NCBI GenBank assembly: GCA_001642005.1 | Contig: LWCA01000064.1 | Span: forward strand, 1-63,251 | Reading direction: 5' to 3' | Length of the DNA: 63,251 nt | Source: Intoshia linei | Taxonomy: Eukaryota > Orthonectida > Rhopaluridae | Part shown: in pieces, positions 53,801 to 62,632 of the stretch | Layout: every line of letters begins with the position of its first letter | Numbering within the stretch: the stretch's first letter is position 1 | Program-made: the position numbers and the translations under genes | The notes under the pieces: model-generated | Database searches by the model: none | What the model saw: the letters and a program-made list of their open reading frames with translations, nothing else | What the model was told of the DNA's origin: nothing

Positions 53801-53987
53801 TGCATGTCAATATCAATTGATTGATTTCGGCTTTATCAAAATAATCTCGAAATAACATTTGATTCTCCTCCAATCCATACATTTTCGACCATCTGTCTTG
53901 TTTCAACTTAAACGTCTTTAACGCATACGCCGCCACAAATTCTATTCTAGTATCATTAATTTCAAGTTCACTTATATTTATATTCAT
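23860..53987 (-). CDS. DNAH9/DNAH17: Axonemal outer-arm dynein heavy chain, beta (DNAH9/11/17) type
   Basis: Motor of ciliary outer dynein arms. Exons, high to low: 53987-53625, 53566-52877, 52839-52612, 50694-50527, 50488-50372, 50273-50008, 49965-49897, 49813-49687, 49628-48758, 45728-44011, 43967-43749, 43699-43458, 41758-41336, 39684-38641, 38530-38389, 38282-38134, 36619-36063, 36014-34807, 32871-32717, 32666-31063, 31013-30397, 26723-26349, 26269-25799, 25656-25117, 25027-24785, 24742-24641, 24605-24519, 24477-23860. All phases agree: 13413 nt, 4470 aa (human relatives about 4460-4490). P-loops: AAA1 GPAGTGKT (about 1853-1860) with CFDEFNR Walker B, AAA2 GNTGTGKT (2134-2141), AAA3 GGAGTGKT (2462-2469), AAA4 GVGGSGKQS (2806-2814). 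The stalk coiled coil lies in exon 32666-31063. The C-terminus ([15 protein letters not shown], then [19 protein letters not shown]) assigns the beta type. The tail has [15 protein letters not shown]. Start: first Met after a TTTTTTAG acceptor; a further 5' exon is possible. Five introns exceed 1.6 kb because of repeats. Confidence 0.97.
27256..27579. mobile_element. hAT-like element B, copy 2, with target duplication
   Basis: Begins CAGGGATCGGAAATC and ends GGCTCCCGACTCCTG. Flanks are CTCTAGAG (27248-27255) and ATCTAGAG (27580-27587), 7 of 8 matching, the size expected for hAT. 324 bp, non-coding. Confidence 0.75.
27942..28408. mobile_element. hAT-like element A, copy 1, with internal degenerate tandem units
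   Basis: Begins CAATGGTTCCCGATTGG and ends CCGATTCGGGGACCACTG. Flanks CTCTAAGA and CCCTAATA agree at 6 of 8. The interior has repeated units of the type 'aaaatcgattttaccaatatttttt', a degenerate 30-40 bp tandem. Relatives at 32896, 36939, about 51760-52385 and 59141. Confidence 0.7.
28441..30236 (+). mobile_element. hAT-like element F, copy 2, 1.8 kb, with nested repeat
   Basis: Begins CAGTGATTCCCAACCTGTGG with the palindrome CCCACGAGTGGG and ends GGTTCAGAAACACTG. Target duplication ATCTAACA / CTCTAACA (28433-28440 and 30237-30244), 7 of 8. It contains modular-repeat segments at about 28600-28970 and 29690-29830, separated by about 700 bp of unrelated DNA. That suggests a modular repeat itself split by an insertion. 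No transposase ORF. Confidence 0.75.
32896..33420. mobile_element. hAT-like element A, copy 2 (dynein intron)
   Basis: Begins CAGTGGTTCCCTATTGAGA, 24 bp upstream of exon 32871-32717 on the coding strand, followed by the 'ggggtccgtgagattcaaat' block and the tandem 'gatttttaccgatattt' units. The right end is not clear. Confidence 0.55.
33690..34570. repeat. Two modular repeat M segments in opposite orientation
   Basis: 33690-33990 reads in the + sense (ctgtgagtgtgttaccgctt...). From about 34000 to 34570 the repeat reads in the - sense ('ggaaatgtgtagatgttcc', 'accgggaatgcgtagatttc'). The flip point is near 34000. Lies in the 1.9-kb dynein intron 32872-34806. Confidence 0.6.
36939..37599. mobile_element. 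hAT-like element A, copy 3, with target duplication
   Basis: Begins CAGTCGTTCCTAATTAGGG and ends TTTGAATCGCAAAACACTG. Flanks TCTTAAAG and ACTTAGAG match at 6 of 8. The interior shows at least five degenerate units (aaaaatcagattttaccaaa-like). It appears inserted just inside the left end of element H. Confidence 0.65.
37605..38010. repeat. Fold-back element H (dynein intron)
   Basis: The left arm from about 37608 (gcgacatgattttttt, 'tttttgtggtttctttaaag') is inverted at 37900-38005 ('ccataagaaacccacaaaaa', 'aatgattatgtcgtat'), with several 'gatattttttctaccattt'-like units between. A related fragment lies at about 27605-27890. It could fold into a long hairpin in the pre-mRNA. Confidence 0.5.
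40140..40915 (-). repeat. Modular repeat M copy with three-fold local amplification
   Basis: Reverse-orientation copy ending 'gcgtagcatattatataagt'. Within 40600-40755 a unit of about 50-60 bp containing AACTCGTTTGATTTTCAAAA occurs three times in a row, a recent local tandem expansion. A further fragment lies at 41050-41165. In the 1.65-kb dynein intron 39685-41335. Confidence 0.7.
41800..43384. mobile_element. 1.6-kb hAT-like element inserted in a dynein intron
   Basis: Begins CAGTGGTTCTTAACCGGGGG and ends GATAAGGAACCACTG. Flanks CCTTAGGT (41792-41799) and CCTTAGAA (43385-43392) match at 6 of 8. Near both ends lies a 'ggggtgcaca' sub-terminal block. It holds a nested family-C repeat (42985-43213). 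No transposase ORF. It accounts for all but about 110 bp of the 1699-bp intron 41759-43457. Confidence 0.8.
42985..43213. mobile_element. Short repeat family C, copy 2, nested in the hAT-like element
   Basis: CAGGGTCGTAAAGAGGG start, 'tacaatcatgagggcctac', ending CCTTTCCACGACC in inverted orientation. Colinear with 21485-21714. Confidence 0.55.
45776..46260. mobile_element. Element E, copy 2, carrying a modular repeat
   Basis: Left end TAGTGATTTCCCGGAAAATG and right end CCCGGCACAACCACTA match the ends of element E1 (12606). A modular repeat from about 45850 ('atgctacgcgatttttgttt') lies between. In the 3.0-kb dynein intron 45729-48757. Confidence 0.6.
47148..47172. repeat. Perfect 25-bp palindrome
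   Basis: GTATACTATACA, one T, then the exact inverse TGTATAGTATAC. In the dynein intron, just upstream of a modular repeat. Confidence 0.7.
47240..48115 (+). repeat. Modular repeat M, near full-length copy
   Basis: Runs from the 'aaattgagtccttcaaaatc' block to TTTTTTCATTGCTACGCAA. It contains a duplicated sub-unit at about 47650-47770, with two 'CCTTCACGGTCAAAA...ACTTTA' in tandem. One of the best copies for defining a consensus. Confidence 0.7.
50695..52611 (-). other. Dynein intron of 1.9 kb with a minisatellite
   Basis: Holds degenerate family-A type sequence at both sides (about 50790-51000 and 51760-52385; the latter ends 'caatcgggaaccg', the inverted end of element A) and the minisatellite at 51280-51520. 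Nothing else recognised. Confidence 0.55.
51280..51520. repeat. Minisatellite of about 30-35 bp units
   Basis: At least six successive imperfect units of the kind 'accaaccctaaaaggaaaaa' followed by 'ttcggtttt' or 'tccagtttt'. Unit length and sequence vary, so this is not a CRISPR array. It probably arose from the internal units of element A. Confidence 0.65.
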
Positions 53988-54289
53988 TCCTCTAAAAAAT
54001 ATAAATTTAGCCAATGTTTGTTATTGGTTGCGGTGATTTAGTATATGACATTTTTTAACTTATTTTAATTATATTTTTGTTTTGTTATAATTATTATAGC
54101 AATTTTATTCAATTCAGAAATTACATTTCCAATTGTTTATAATTTTGATTTTAGAAATAAATCTTTTAGATAAGGGATCTCATACTTTTTTACTGAAGCC
54201 AAATTGATTGAAATATATACCCGCGAAGATGATAAATTTAATATTGGTTTTTTATTATTACTGTCACTATTAACTAAACCAAGGGTCGG

Positions 54290-54583
54290 CAACCAGTGGC
54301 CCACAGAATAATTTTGGTGGTAGTTTGAGTAAATATGTAAATTATTTATTTATTATTTATAAATTTTTCAACTTTTAAACACTTTTAACTGGCATAATTG
54401 GGTCATTTTAATCATTTTTACTCTGAATTTTCAGATTACCGTGGATATTATTTTGTTGAATATACTAGAACCGTTTCTCTTTAGTTAAAATTGAAAATTA
54501 TCATGTATAAATTTTCAAAAACTGGCCATATAATTTTTTGATAAAAAAAGTGCCCACCAGACACAAAAGGTTTCCGACCCCAG
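54290..54583. mobile_element. hAT-like element B, copy 3, with target duplication
   Basis: Begins CAAGGGTCGGCAACCAGTGG and ends GGTTTCCGACCCCAG. Flanks AACTAAAC and AACTAGAG match at 6 of 8. 294 bp, non-coding. Confidence 0.7.
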
Positions 54584-55004
54584 AACTAGAGCTTATTCTC
54601 GAGAAATTAAAAAAATTCATGATTATTATTACAATTATATTAACATTATATTGTAAATAATCTGAGTTGTTTTTAACATCAAATTTAACTTATCCTAAAA
54701 TATATCAAATCTTAAAAAAAAATTGCAATTTCTACTTCTAACCACTCAGAGTCGCGATTATTACGATATTTTTCCAAAACGTAAAATATTTGTGAAATTT
54801 ACCAAAATACATGTTCCATATTCGTTTCAGTATAAAACACTATACAATGTATAGCATACATGGTTAAATCTTAAGGGTTTAGCTAATTTTGAGTATTGCG
54901 AAGCCTCATGTCGGACTGTAAGACTGTAACAAAGTTGTACTTTTAGTTGCTGTAGTTTTAAAATAAATTTCGTTAAATTTTTTAAAAATGAGTAAAATGA
55001 GTAG

Positions 55005-55925
55005 AGAATGAAAAATTGCATAGCAATGAAAAAAAATCCAAATGAATTATATAGATTTTCACTCATATTTCTTTATTGGAATGTGTAGACGTACAATGAA
55101 CAATTTTTTTTAAATTATAGGATTAATATTTACATTTTCAATATTAAGTTTAATCGAATGATTTGAAAAATATTGGTTGATAATATATTAAAAATTATTT
55201 TTCATCGGGAATCCGTGTATTTCTCGGGTTGAAATTTTTTATTTATATCAACTGGAATAAGCTCTATCAGAATAATCTTTTTTTTAATTTTCGGACTGTT
55301 ATTGTTATTATTAATGTTAAAGTATTATTATTTCACATTTTTTGTTAATAAAATATTTTGGAAAAAAATTAAAAAAATGAATATTAAAGTACTTTTTTGA
55401 CCGTGAAGGCGTCACTTATTCAGATTTAAATTTTTTGTGTGTCTTAACAAAATACAACTGTACCATTTTTCAATTCTAGGGTAATATTGGTTTTGATCGT
55501 GAAAATTATTCTTTTTGAGGTTTCATTTATGACAATGTTTATGATTTTAAAAACTATTCCAGAATTTATGGTTAAAAAATTTTTAATTTATATTTGATTT
55601 TTAAAACAAATGGTAATTTGAGATATTGACCATGAAGGTATGTGTTCCTGAAGCTGAGATTAACGACAATGTTAATGCTTTTAAAACGCATTCCAGAATG
55701 TAATTTTTATTAAATTTTTGGGTTGATTTTGGTGATGATTTTTTTTAACAAAAGGGGAAATTGACTTTTTGACCCTGAAGGACTCAAATTGCAAAATTTA
55801 AATATGGATAAAAACACGTCTTGGGCAAAACGGTAATTGAAATTGGGTTTTTTTAAATGCGACTTTGAATTTTTGTAATAAATGGTTACACACACAGACA
55901 TTCATTTTTATATAAGTAAAGGATA
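55005..55925 (-). repeat. Modular repeat M, near full-length copy
   Basis: Minus-orientation copy from 'gcatagcaatgaaaaaaaat' to 'acacacagacattcattttt'. About 0.9 kb with seven to eight recognisable units. Non-coding. Confidence 0.7.
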
Positions 55926-56831
55926 TAAAATACACGAATAAAATAATAAATAGGAAATTAATTTTTGATTCAAAACAGCGTAGTAAATTCTTCGAAGACA
56001 GTCAGTATTTTTTTATCAATTATTTATTTTTAAAATTATACAATGGGAAAAATGCCCACCACTGTAAATAAGAAAATTTATTTAGACTTTCTTGACTTAA
56101 GCATTTTCCATTAAATTTTTAAATGTAATTTATGTTTAAAATATGTACATTGTATAATTATTATTTTTTAATATACATGTATTTTGTGTGCTCTGGAATT
56201 CTGAATCGTTGAAAAATATCATGGGAAGTATAAGATTTATAAGCACAGGTTTACAAAAATAATTTACAACTAAATCAAATCAAGCTAAAAAATAGTCCAT
56301 AATTAAAATGTATACTTTTTTACACGTCAATGATTTGACTAAAAACTTTAGATTCTATAATATGGAATTTATAACTTATACGTGACATTCAACCATATAT
56401 AGTTTGATATGAACTACGTTAATATTGTACAATATTTAATTTAATTTTAATGCATTTGTAAATCTTAACAAAAAATTAAATCATAACTATAATTAGGACC
56501 ATGTTGTAAATTATAATTTAATTTAATTTAATTATTCAGAAATACAAAAAATGGAGCAAGCAAATAAAAGATTTAAAGTAACAATTGAGTTTATTAAAAA
56601 AAATAGAACAATTCAGTATGATAATATTACTTCTTAATTTGTTACTTTTATAAACAATAAAAGCAATTCATATGTACAAAATATTTACTCAACTTTCGTG
56701 TTAATCACTTGTTCAAAATAATAATTTTATTATTCAATTGACAGTTTGTGGTAACTGATTGTTATATATCAATCTACAAACTCAATAAGCACAATATTTC
56801 ATACATTAACAATACAATATTACGAATCTTT

Positions 56832-56969
56832 ATGAGTTTTTATAGTAAATCTGAGCAGGGTTGTTCTCTTTCTTGTGTTCGACCCAAAACATCAAATAGA
56901 TTACATTATGCCGATCCGACATACCAACAAGATTTTAGATATGGAAATTATTACTCTGAACCAATCGAG
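56832..56969 (+). CDS. Candidate first exon of a small protein
   Basis: ATG-initiated frame of 46 codons (MSFYSKSEQGC..., ending NYYSEPIE), less AT-rich than its surroundings, ending exactly at GAG|GTTTAT, a possible donor in phase 0. If joined to 60513-60596 it gives a 73-aa protein ending WRKLLHD-stop. Not recognised. The intron would be 3.5 kb and cross a repeat-rich stretch, so the join is uncertain. Confidence 0.3.
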
Positions 56970-57354
56970 GTTTATCATACATTTAAACTATTATTTCAAA
57001 TATAATTATAAAGTCAAAACCATACAATAAAAAGCAGATATTTATCTCACGGTTAGTGTTAATCAAATTTTTAACGAGTTATTATTTATAATAAAAATTC
57101 CAAAATGTCCAATCCACAATTATTAATAACATTTAGTTGTGGTCAGAACGACTTATTGAATCTTTTCTAATGCTGACGCCTTACATACATGTATCTTAAA
57201 TTGAAATTGAATCCTTGATAAAAATTAACAAAATATGATAATTAAAATGATAATATGACCAATAGTCGCTGATCACCTCAATTAACATTATAAAAGTGAC
57301 CAACTGACAATTAAATGAAAAATGCGATAAAAACTTAAATTTATGTAAAAAATA

Positions 57355-58075
57355 ATTATCCTTACTTATATACATGTAACATGCTATGAAATATTTGTTT
57401 GTGAGTGTGTGTTACCGTTTATTTCAACAACTACCAGTCTTGGTATTATTATAAAATCCACATTTCAATTACAGTTTTTTCCGGGGTGTCAGCTAAATAA
57501 ATTTCAACCTCCCAAACTTACATCTTACGGGTCAAAAAGCTCAATTGTTCTTTATTTTGAAAATCAAACGAGTTCGAGAATATAAAAAAATATATACTAT
57601 GATGCGGATTTTAAAATTATAAATTTAAATTTAAAAAAAATTCAATCTTTCAGGGCCAAAACTCCAAATGACCTTTTTTTTAATGAAAACAACCCTATAA
57701 TTTAAAAAATTTAGAGGTGGTACAGTTATATCCTGTTAACACACACAAAAAATTTCAATCTGATTAAGCTACGCCTTCACGGTCAAAAAAGCATTTTAGT
57801 ATTCATTATATTTTTTTCCGAAATATTTTATTAACAAAAAATGTGAAATAATTAACGATCCGAAAATTAAAAAAAAAGATTATTCTGATAGAGCTTATTC
57901 CAGTTGATATAAATACAAAAGTAAACCCAAGAAATCTACGCATTCCCGATGAAAAATTATTTTTAATATATTATCAACCAATATTTTTCAAATATTTCGA
58001 TAAAATAAATAATTGAAAATCTATATAATTCATTCCTACGGAATTTTTTTCATTACTACGCTATTCTTAAATTTT
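57355..58075 (+). repeat. Modular repeat M copy
   Basis: From 'atccttacttatatacatgt' through GTGTGTGTTACCG to CATTACTACGCTATTC. Near-complete, non-coding. Confidence 0.7.
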
Positions 58076-58433
58076 AAATTCTGATTTTTAAAACATTTTG
58101 TTTCAAATTTAAATTAAAATTACAACAACGATTACTAAAGATTACTTTGTTATCATTTTTATATTTATTACAATTCTTGTCAATATTAGTATAATTCACC
58201 TGAAATATGTTTATAAAGTGAACATTCCGTTAATTATTGATACATAATTGGTATTTTTAAATATTTATTAAATTGGTACTGAATATATATATATATATAT
58301 CAGTGATGAATCATAGATAATAATTATATAGGGTCTCGGTATTTTATTGTAGGCCGGGCTCTGATTGAGTAGTATTATTATTATTTCATGTGATGTATAA
58401 TTTTGCTATATTTAGATACCGAGATCTGTAAAT

Positions 58434-58593
58434 TCAGCCCATATATGCAAATGCAAACATTGCAAATACCACAGAAATAGAGATAACTGCGAGTCACTAG
58501 AAAACGAAAAAATAGTATCATCAAACTACAATTATTTATACAAAAGACTCCCGAAACCAGTGTAATAATAGTATTAATGATTACACCAGGCAT
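58434..58593 (-). CDS. Candidate 34-aa membrane micropeptide (two exons)
   Basis: ATG at 58593 opens MPGVIINTIITLVSGVF. A GT donor at 58541 and an AG acceptor at 58487 (55 nt) would join it to ISISVVFAMFAFAYMG and a TGA at 58434-58436, forming one hydrophobic segment. Reading straight through instead gives a 70-codon frame of mixed character. No family recognised. This could be chance in AT-rich DNA. Confidence 0.2.
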
Positions 58594-59140
58594 TTTCTAC
58601 ATTTTCAACCTGTGATATGGATCTTTTCATTTTTTTATGGTCATATTTTTGATTTAAATCAAATTAAAGTTTTATGACATAAAAATATATAAACAGAGTT
58701 ATTTTCGATGGCATAGTTAGCTTTTTGGTGAGCGGATCGATTGAAAAACACTGCAATATTTTATATTAATCAAATCTAAATATTTCTGGGAACGATAAAC
58801 ATTATGTGGACCCAAGGGTCACAGATATTATTGATTATTATTGATACAGATATATTCACAGGGGTTACAGGCAAGTTCAACTTTCCTAATGCATATCTCG
58901 ATACCAAATATATGACAAATTATTCATTCACGATAGCTAATGGTAAAATTTAAAGACAGCAGATAAGTTTTATGATTGTTCAAAATATACCCATTAGTCA
59001 CTAATGATTAGTGTGACAATCAATAAAAATATTTTGATCACTGAACTTAAAAATCTAAACTAACATTAATATTATACATTACATTAGTCCATAATAATAC
59101 TTTATGATGCTATGATTTAAAAAAAGTTTTTTCTAAAGCA

Positions 59141-59500
59141 TTGGTTTTCGATTAGGCAGCCCTGAACTTCTTGGGTCCAAAACTATAAGCCTGGGGTTTA
59201 AAATTCAAATAAAATATAAAAAATTTTATTAACTTTTGTTTATTTTTATATGAGAATTTTTACTATTTATTACAGAGTTGCCAGATGTTGGTAATTTATC
59301 CCAAAGCCCAGACGACCGCTACATTATTATTTCAAAAATCCCACTTTTATCTTACCATTAATAAAATTCAATAAAAAATACCATTTTAAACCCTCAGGGA
59401 AAAATCTTTAATGTTATGTTATAAATGTTTTATATTTCGTGTTTCCTTTGGGATCAAAAAAAATATTATTTTGAAATGGGGTCCGAAGTACAGACTCCAC
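59141..59500. mobile_element. Element A-like copy
   Basis: 'cattggttttcgattaggc', 'cttgggtccaaaactat', then 'ttcaaataaaatataaaaaa', as in copies 1-3. The tandem part is short, and the right end near 'tgaaatggggtccgaagtac' is eroded. A further solo end lies at about 60125-60155. Confidence 0.5.
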
Positions 59501-60512
59501 ACTAGTATGTTCAACTTAGTTTTTTTAGCAACTCAGTAATTTTTTTTTTAAATTTAAGTAAAAGTACTGTAAAAAAAGTTGATGAATTGTCAGTTTTCGA
59601 TCACAAAACGTAAAAAATTCAAACATAAAATTAATGTTTCCGATTTTAAATGGAAATAAAAAATATATTATATTATTTACAATAAATACATAACTGATAT
59701 TTAGAAGATGATAATTTTATAATCGCAATTTTATAAGAAACTAATATTATTAAAAGTAGATAATTGAATTTGTATTTAACAAAAAATTGGTTATAAATTA
59801 CTTTTTGTAGACTTGAAGTTTTTATTGTATTTTAAAATTCAGTTTCAATTATTTCTGGCGTAATCCTAGATCTACGAATAAACTTGAATAACCCCACCGC
59901 ATAAAATAATCTTTCAACTGTTGCGCTAGTTCCAGGGTAGATAATAGGGCTAGGTGATAATTTAATTATGTATTTAATGCAATTTTCCAATGCATTGATT
60001 AAAACACCAATCTGATTGGAAAAATTAACATTTTTTAAAAATAAGTTTATTCTTAAAAGTACTGAGTTTAAAAACTCAATAAAATAAAACTATTTACTTT
60101 TTACAAAAGTTGAGCACACTATTCCGTACATTATTTGAATCGGGAACCACTACTCTAAAGTGTTAGTAAAATTCGATTTTTTTAAAAGGTATTAGTAAAA
60201 GGGGATTTTTCTCAAAATTAATTGATAGAAAATTTTTATTTAAACAAAGTAATCGATGCATTTATCGAAACGTTTTAATCGATTTCCAAATATAACTGAT
60301 TTTTCGTATATTTTTAGGTAAATAAACATTTTACATTGTAGTTTGAAAAATATAATTTAGAGTCCAAAATTTTAGACCATGCGTTCTCAACTTATAATAT
60401 TAATTACACCTTTTTCTATTAATAATAATAACTGCAATTGTAACTGCGATTTATATCATTGTATTTAAATTTGGAACAGTATAACGAACTTTTAAATTAA
60501 ATTTCTATTTAG

Positions 60513-61607
60513 AATGCGAATTGGAAAAAATGGAGGCAAGTGGAGACATGTTTTGCAGATAATCAACACATCTGGAGAAAGTTACTGCACGATTGACGGT
60601 AAACATTATAAATTTTCTAACACCAGTTTTTTTTTCTTTCTAAATAATGGGTAAATTGTGGTTTTGGTCGTTAAGGCAACATCTTTTGAATCGTATATTT
60701 TCTGCGCCATAAAAAACAGTCAGAATTTTTGTTTTAAAAATTTCTGGGACTGTCAGTTATAGAAAATTTTTAATTTAAAAATAACATTCAAAAATGAATA
60801 GTAAAGTGCTTGTCATAAATTATGACCGTCAAGTCGTCATTTTGAGATTAAAATTTTATGTGTGTGTTAAATGGATATAACTGGATCAGCTGTAATTTTT
60901 TTTAAATGCTTAGACTTAATTTATTTTTTATTAAAAGTGTAATTTGGGTTGTTACCCTAAAGTACTCGATTTCTGAGGTTGATATTTAAGAGAATTTTAA
61001 TTATTTAAAACGGGTCCCAGAATGTATGTTTTATAAAAGTATAGGAGCTTTACATTTTTTATCAAAAGAGTAATTTGTGATTTTGATCGTGAAAATTCAC
61101 CTTTCTGCGGTTGAGATTTACGACAATACATATGACTTTATAAACAATAAAAGACTAGGATTGATTTTATTTAAGAGTAATTTGGATTTTTAGAAAAATT
61201 TAATTTTTTCACTGACTTTGTTGATCCAAGCATCCAAATTAATAAATTTTCCTTAAACAATTTCATTATAATGTACTATATATTTATTTAAAGGTACACC
61301 AAAAATAGAAGATGGACACATTGAAGATAAGAAAATTAAATTACCATATTTTTTCGAACCATATAAAATAAAAAAAAACGTTAAAAACAAAAAATATGAG
61401 AATCGATATTATCAACATGCTTCCAAAAATTTCAAATTTTGGTATAATGAACCCAAAAAAACAGGTAAACATTCATTATAAAATTTTAAATTATATTTAG
61501 AAGCCAAACCATTACTATATTACAAATACACCCAATTTTATTAGACTTGAAAATTTCAATAAATGTTAACACCTTTTTCAGTGAAAGGTGATATCACCGA
61601 TATTTAA
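60513..61607 (+). CDS. Candidate three-exon small protein, 93 aa
   Basis: Exons 60513-60598 (ATG 60514), 61294-61464 and 61582-61607 join in frame: MRIGKNGGKWRHV..., then PKIEDGHIEDKKIKL...NEPKK, ending KGDITDI-stop. All three junctions have GT/AG and consistent phase 1. The product is lysine-rich and polar, with no recognised domain. The first exon is also open in another frame that continues the 56832 exon, so the true frame is unresolved. The 695-nt first intron contains a modular repeat. Confidence 0.35.
60625..61240 (-). repeat. Modular repeat M copy (intron of candidate gene)
   Basis: Minus-orientation, diverged: 'ggtaaattgtggttttggtc', 'tgtgtgttaaatggatataa', 'acgggtcccagaatgtat'. Non-coding. 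Confidence 0.55.
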
Positions 61608-61820
61608 AAATAAAAATAATTATCAATAAATTGGTTATTTTTTTATATTTAAAAAAAATTCTGCGTTTGATAATCTAATGTATCATTTACGAAATGATGT
61701 TTAGTCGAAATCAGTCATCTAATGTCGAAAAGAAATTGTTTACTGTGTCCTATATCATCGTCCTTCAAGACTGCTAGCACTTTATCATAAAGAAATTAAC
61801 AAAATATAAATATTGAAAAT

Positions 61821-61826
61821 TTTATT
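61821..61826 (-). terminator. Poly(A) signal of ATP synthase subunit c
   Basis: AATAAA on the minus strand, 29 nt beyond the stop codon at 61856-61858. Confidence 0.5.
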
Positions 61827-61855
61827 TATATTAAACTAAATGTATCATCTTCAAC

Positions 61856-62400
61856 TTAAAAAGCATATAGAATAAGAAAAGCCATCATAAGACAAAACAG
61901 ACCAATAGCCTCAGAAAGAGCAAAGCCGAGAATGGCATATGAAAACAATTGTTGTTTTAAAGATGGATTCCTAGCATATGCAATCGTCAAACTACCAAAA
62001 ACCGTACCAATGCCAGCACCTAACAAAGAATTAAAACAGTAATAATAATGGTACCTGATCCTCCTGCTCCAATTGTGGCTGCCCCAGCACCCATGTATTT
62101 AGCGGCTTGGTCAATATCTTTTCGTACCAAAGAAGTGTGAAAAGCACGTGAATTCTAATTTAGGTGTTAATTATTATGTCGAATAATGTATATTACTGTG
62201 AAATTAATTATCGGTGATTCACTTTCAAATTTTTTTCCAAATATATTACTTTGATTGTTAATTATGGCTGTAGGATTCTGTGTACTAAACGATTTCAGTC
62301 CAGTAATTTGACGAGTTAAAGCTCTCATGTTCTACATTTCGTTATATTTAATAAAAACCTAATTTACCACACATTTTGATAATACAGTGGCTGACAGCAT
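61856..62400 (-). CDS. ATP5MC: Mitochondrial ATP synthase F0 subunit c (lipid-binding protein)
   Basis: Proteolipid of the rotating c-ring of mitochondrial ATP synthase. Exons 62400-62368, 62331-62197, 62154-62055, 62019-61856 give 143 aa in frame. Residues 1 to about 66 are a basic/hydroxylated transit peptide (MLSATVLSK, with ARAFHTS-like SRAFHTS before the mature start [17 protein letters not shown]). Two membrane helices flank the conserved [19 protein letters not shown] loop. The proton-carrying glutamate lies in [10 protein letters not shown]. Length and mature sequence match the animal family closely. Introns are 36, 42 and 35 nt. On the minus strand, an acceptor-like TTTTAG ends 13 nt upstream of the ATG. 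Confidence 0.96.
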
Positions 62401-62407
62401 ATTTATA

Positions 62408-62555
62408 TTAATTCTAAAATTAAAATATCAATTAATAATCTATTTAACTATAGAAAATGAAATAAAACCTTTGAATGTGGACGAAAAAATGTTGACAAAG
62501 TAATAAAGGTCGTCGCTATAAAAATTATATAATAAACTTTTAGCCACATCACCAT
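62408..62555 (-). CDS. Candidate 30-aa membrane ORF upstream of subunit c
   Basis: ATG at 62555 opens MVMWLKVYYIIFIATTFITL...; exon 62469-62555 ends AAG|GTTTTA. A 55-nt intron (62414-62468) with acceptor TTTTAG joins it to AAT TAA, so the frame closes 7 nt before the subunit c ATG. One hydrophobic segment and a basic end. It may be a uORF in the subunit c 5' UTR or a separate small protein. No family recognised. Confidence 0.3.
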
Positions 62556-62566
62556 GATTTATTTAT

Positions 62567-62632
62567 TTATTCATTTTCAAGTTTCCAAGCCCTTATAAAT
62601 GTTGACGAAGTTGTTAATTGTTTTTCAGCCAT
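62567..62632 (-). CDS. Candidate 21-aa ORF at the head of the same leader
   Basis: ATG at 62632 gives MAEKQLTTSSTFIRAWKLEN plus one residue, stop 62567-62569, and lies 11 nt upstream of the next small ORF. Amphipathic and polar. Could be a uORF. Low support. Confidence 0.2.
   Translation of the reverse strand: MAEKQLTTSSTFIRAWKLENE

Larger units (their letters stand above)
53988..56831. other. Intergenic region upstream of the dynein gene
   Basis: No gene seen. A splice acceptor (TTTTTTAG, minus strand, 53992-53999) ends 4 nt before the dynein ATG, so a 5' UTR exon or a trans-splice site may lie here. Contains element B copy 3 (54290-54583) and a modular repeat (55005-55925). Confidence 0.5.
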
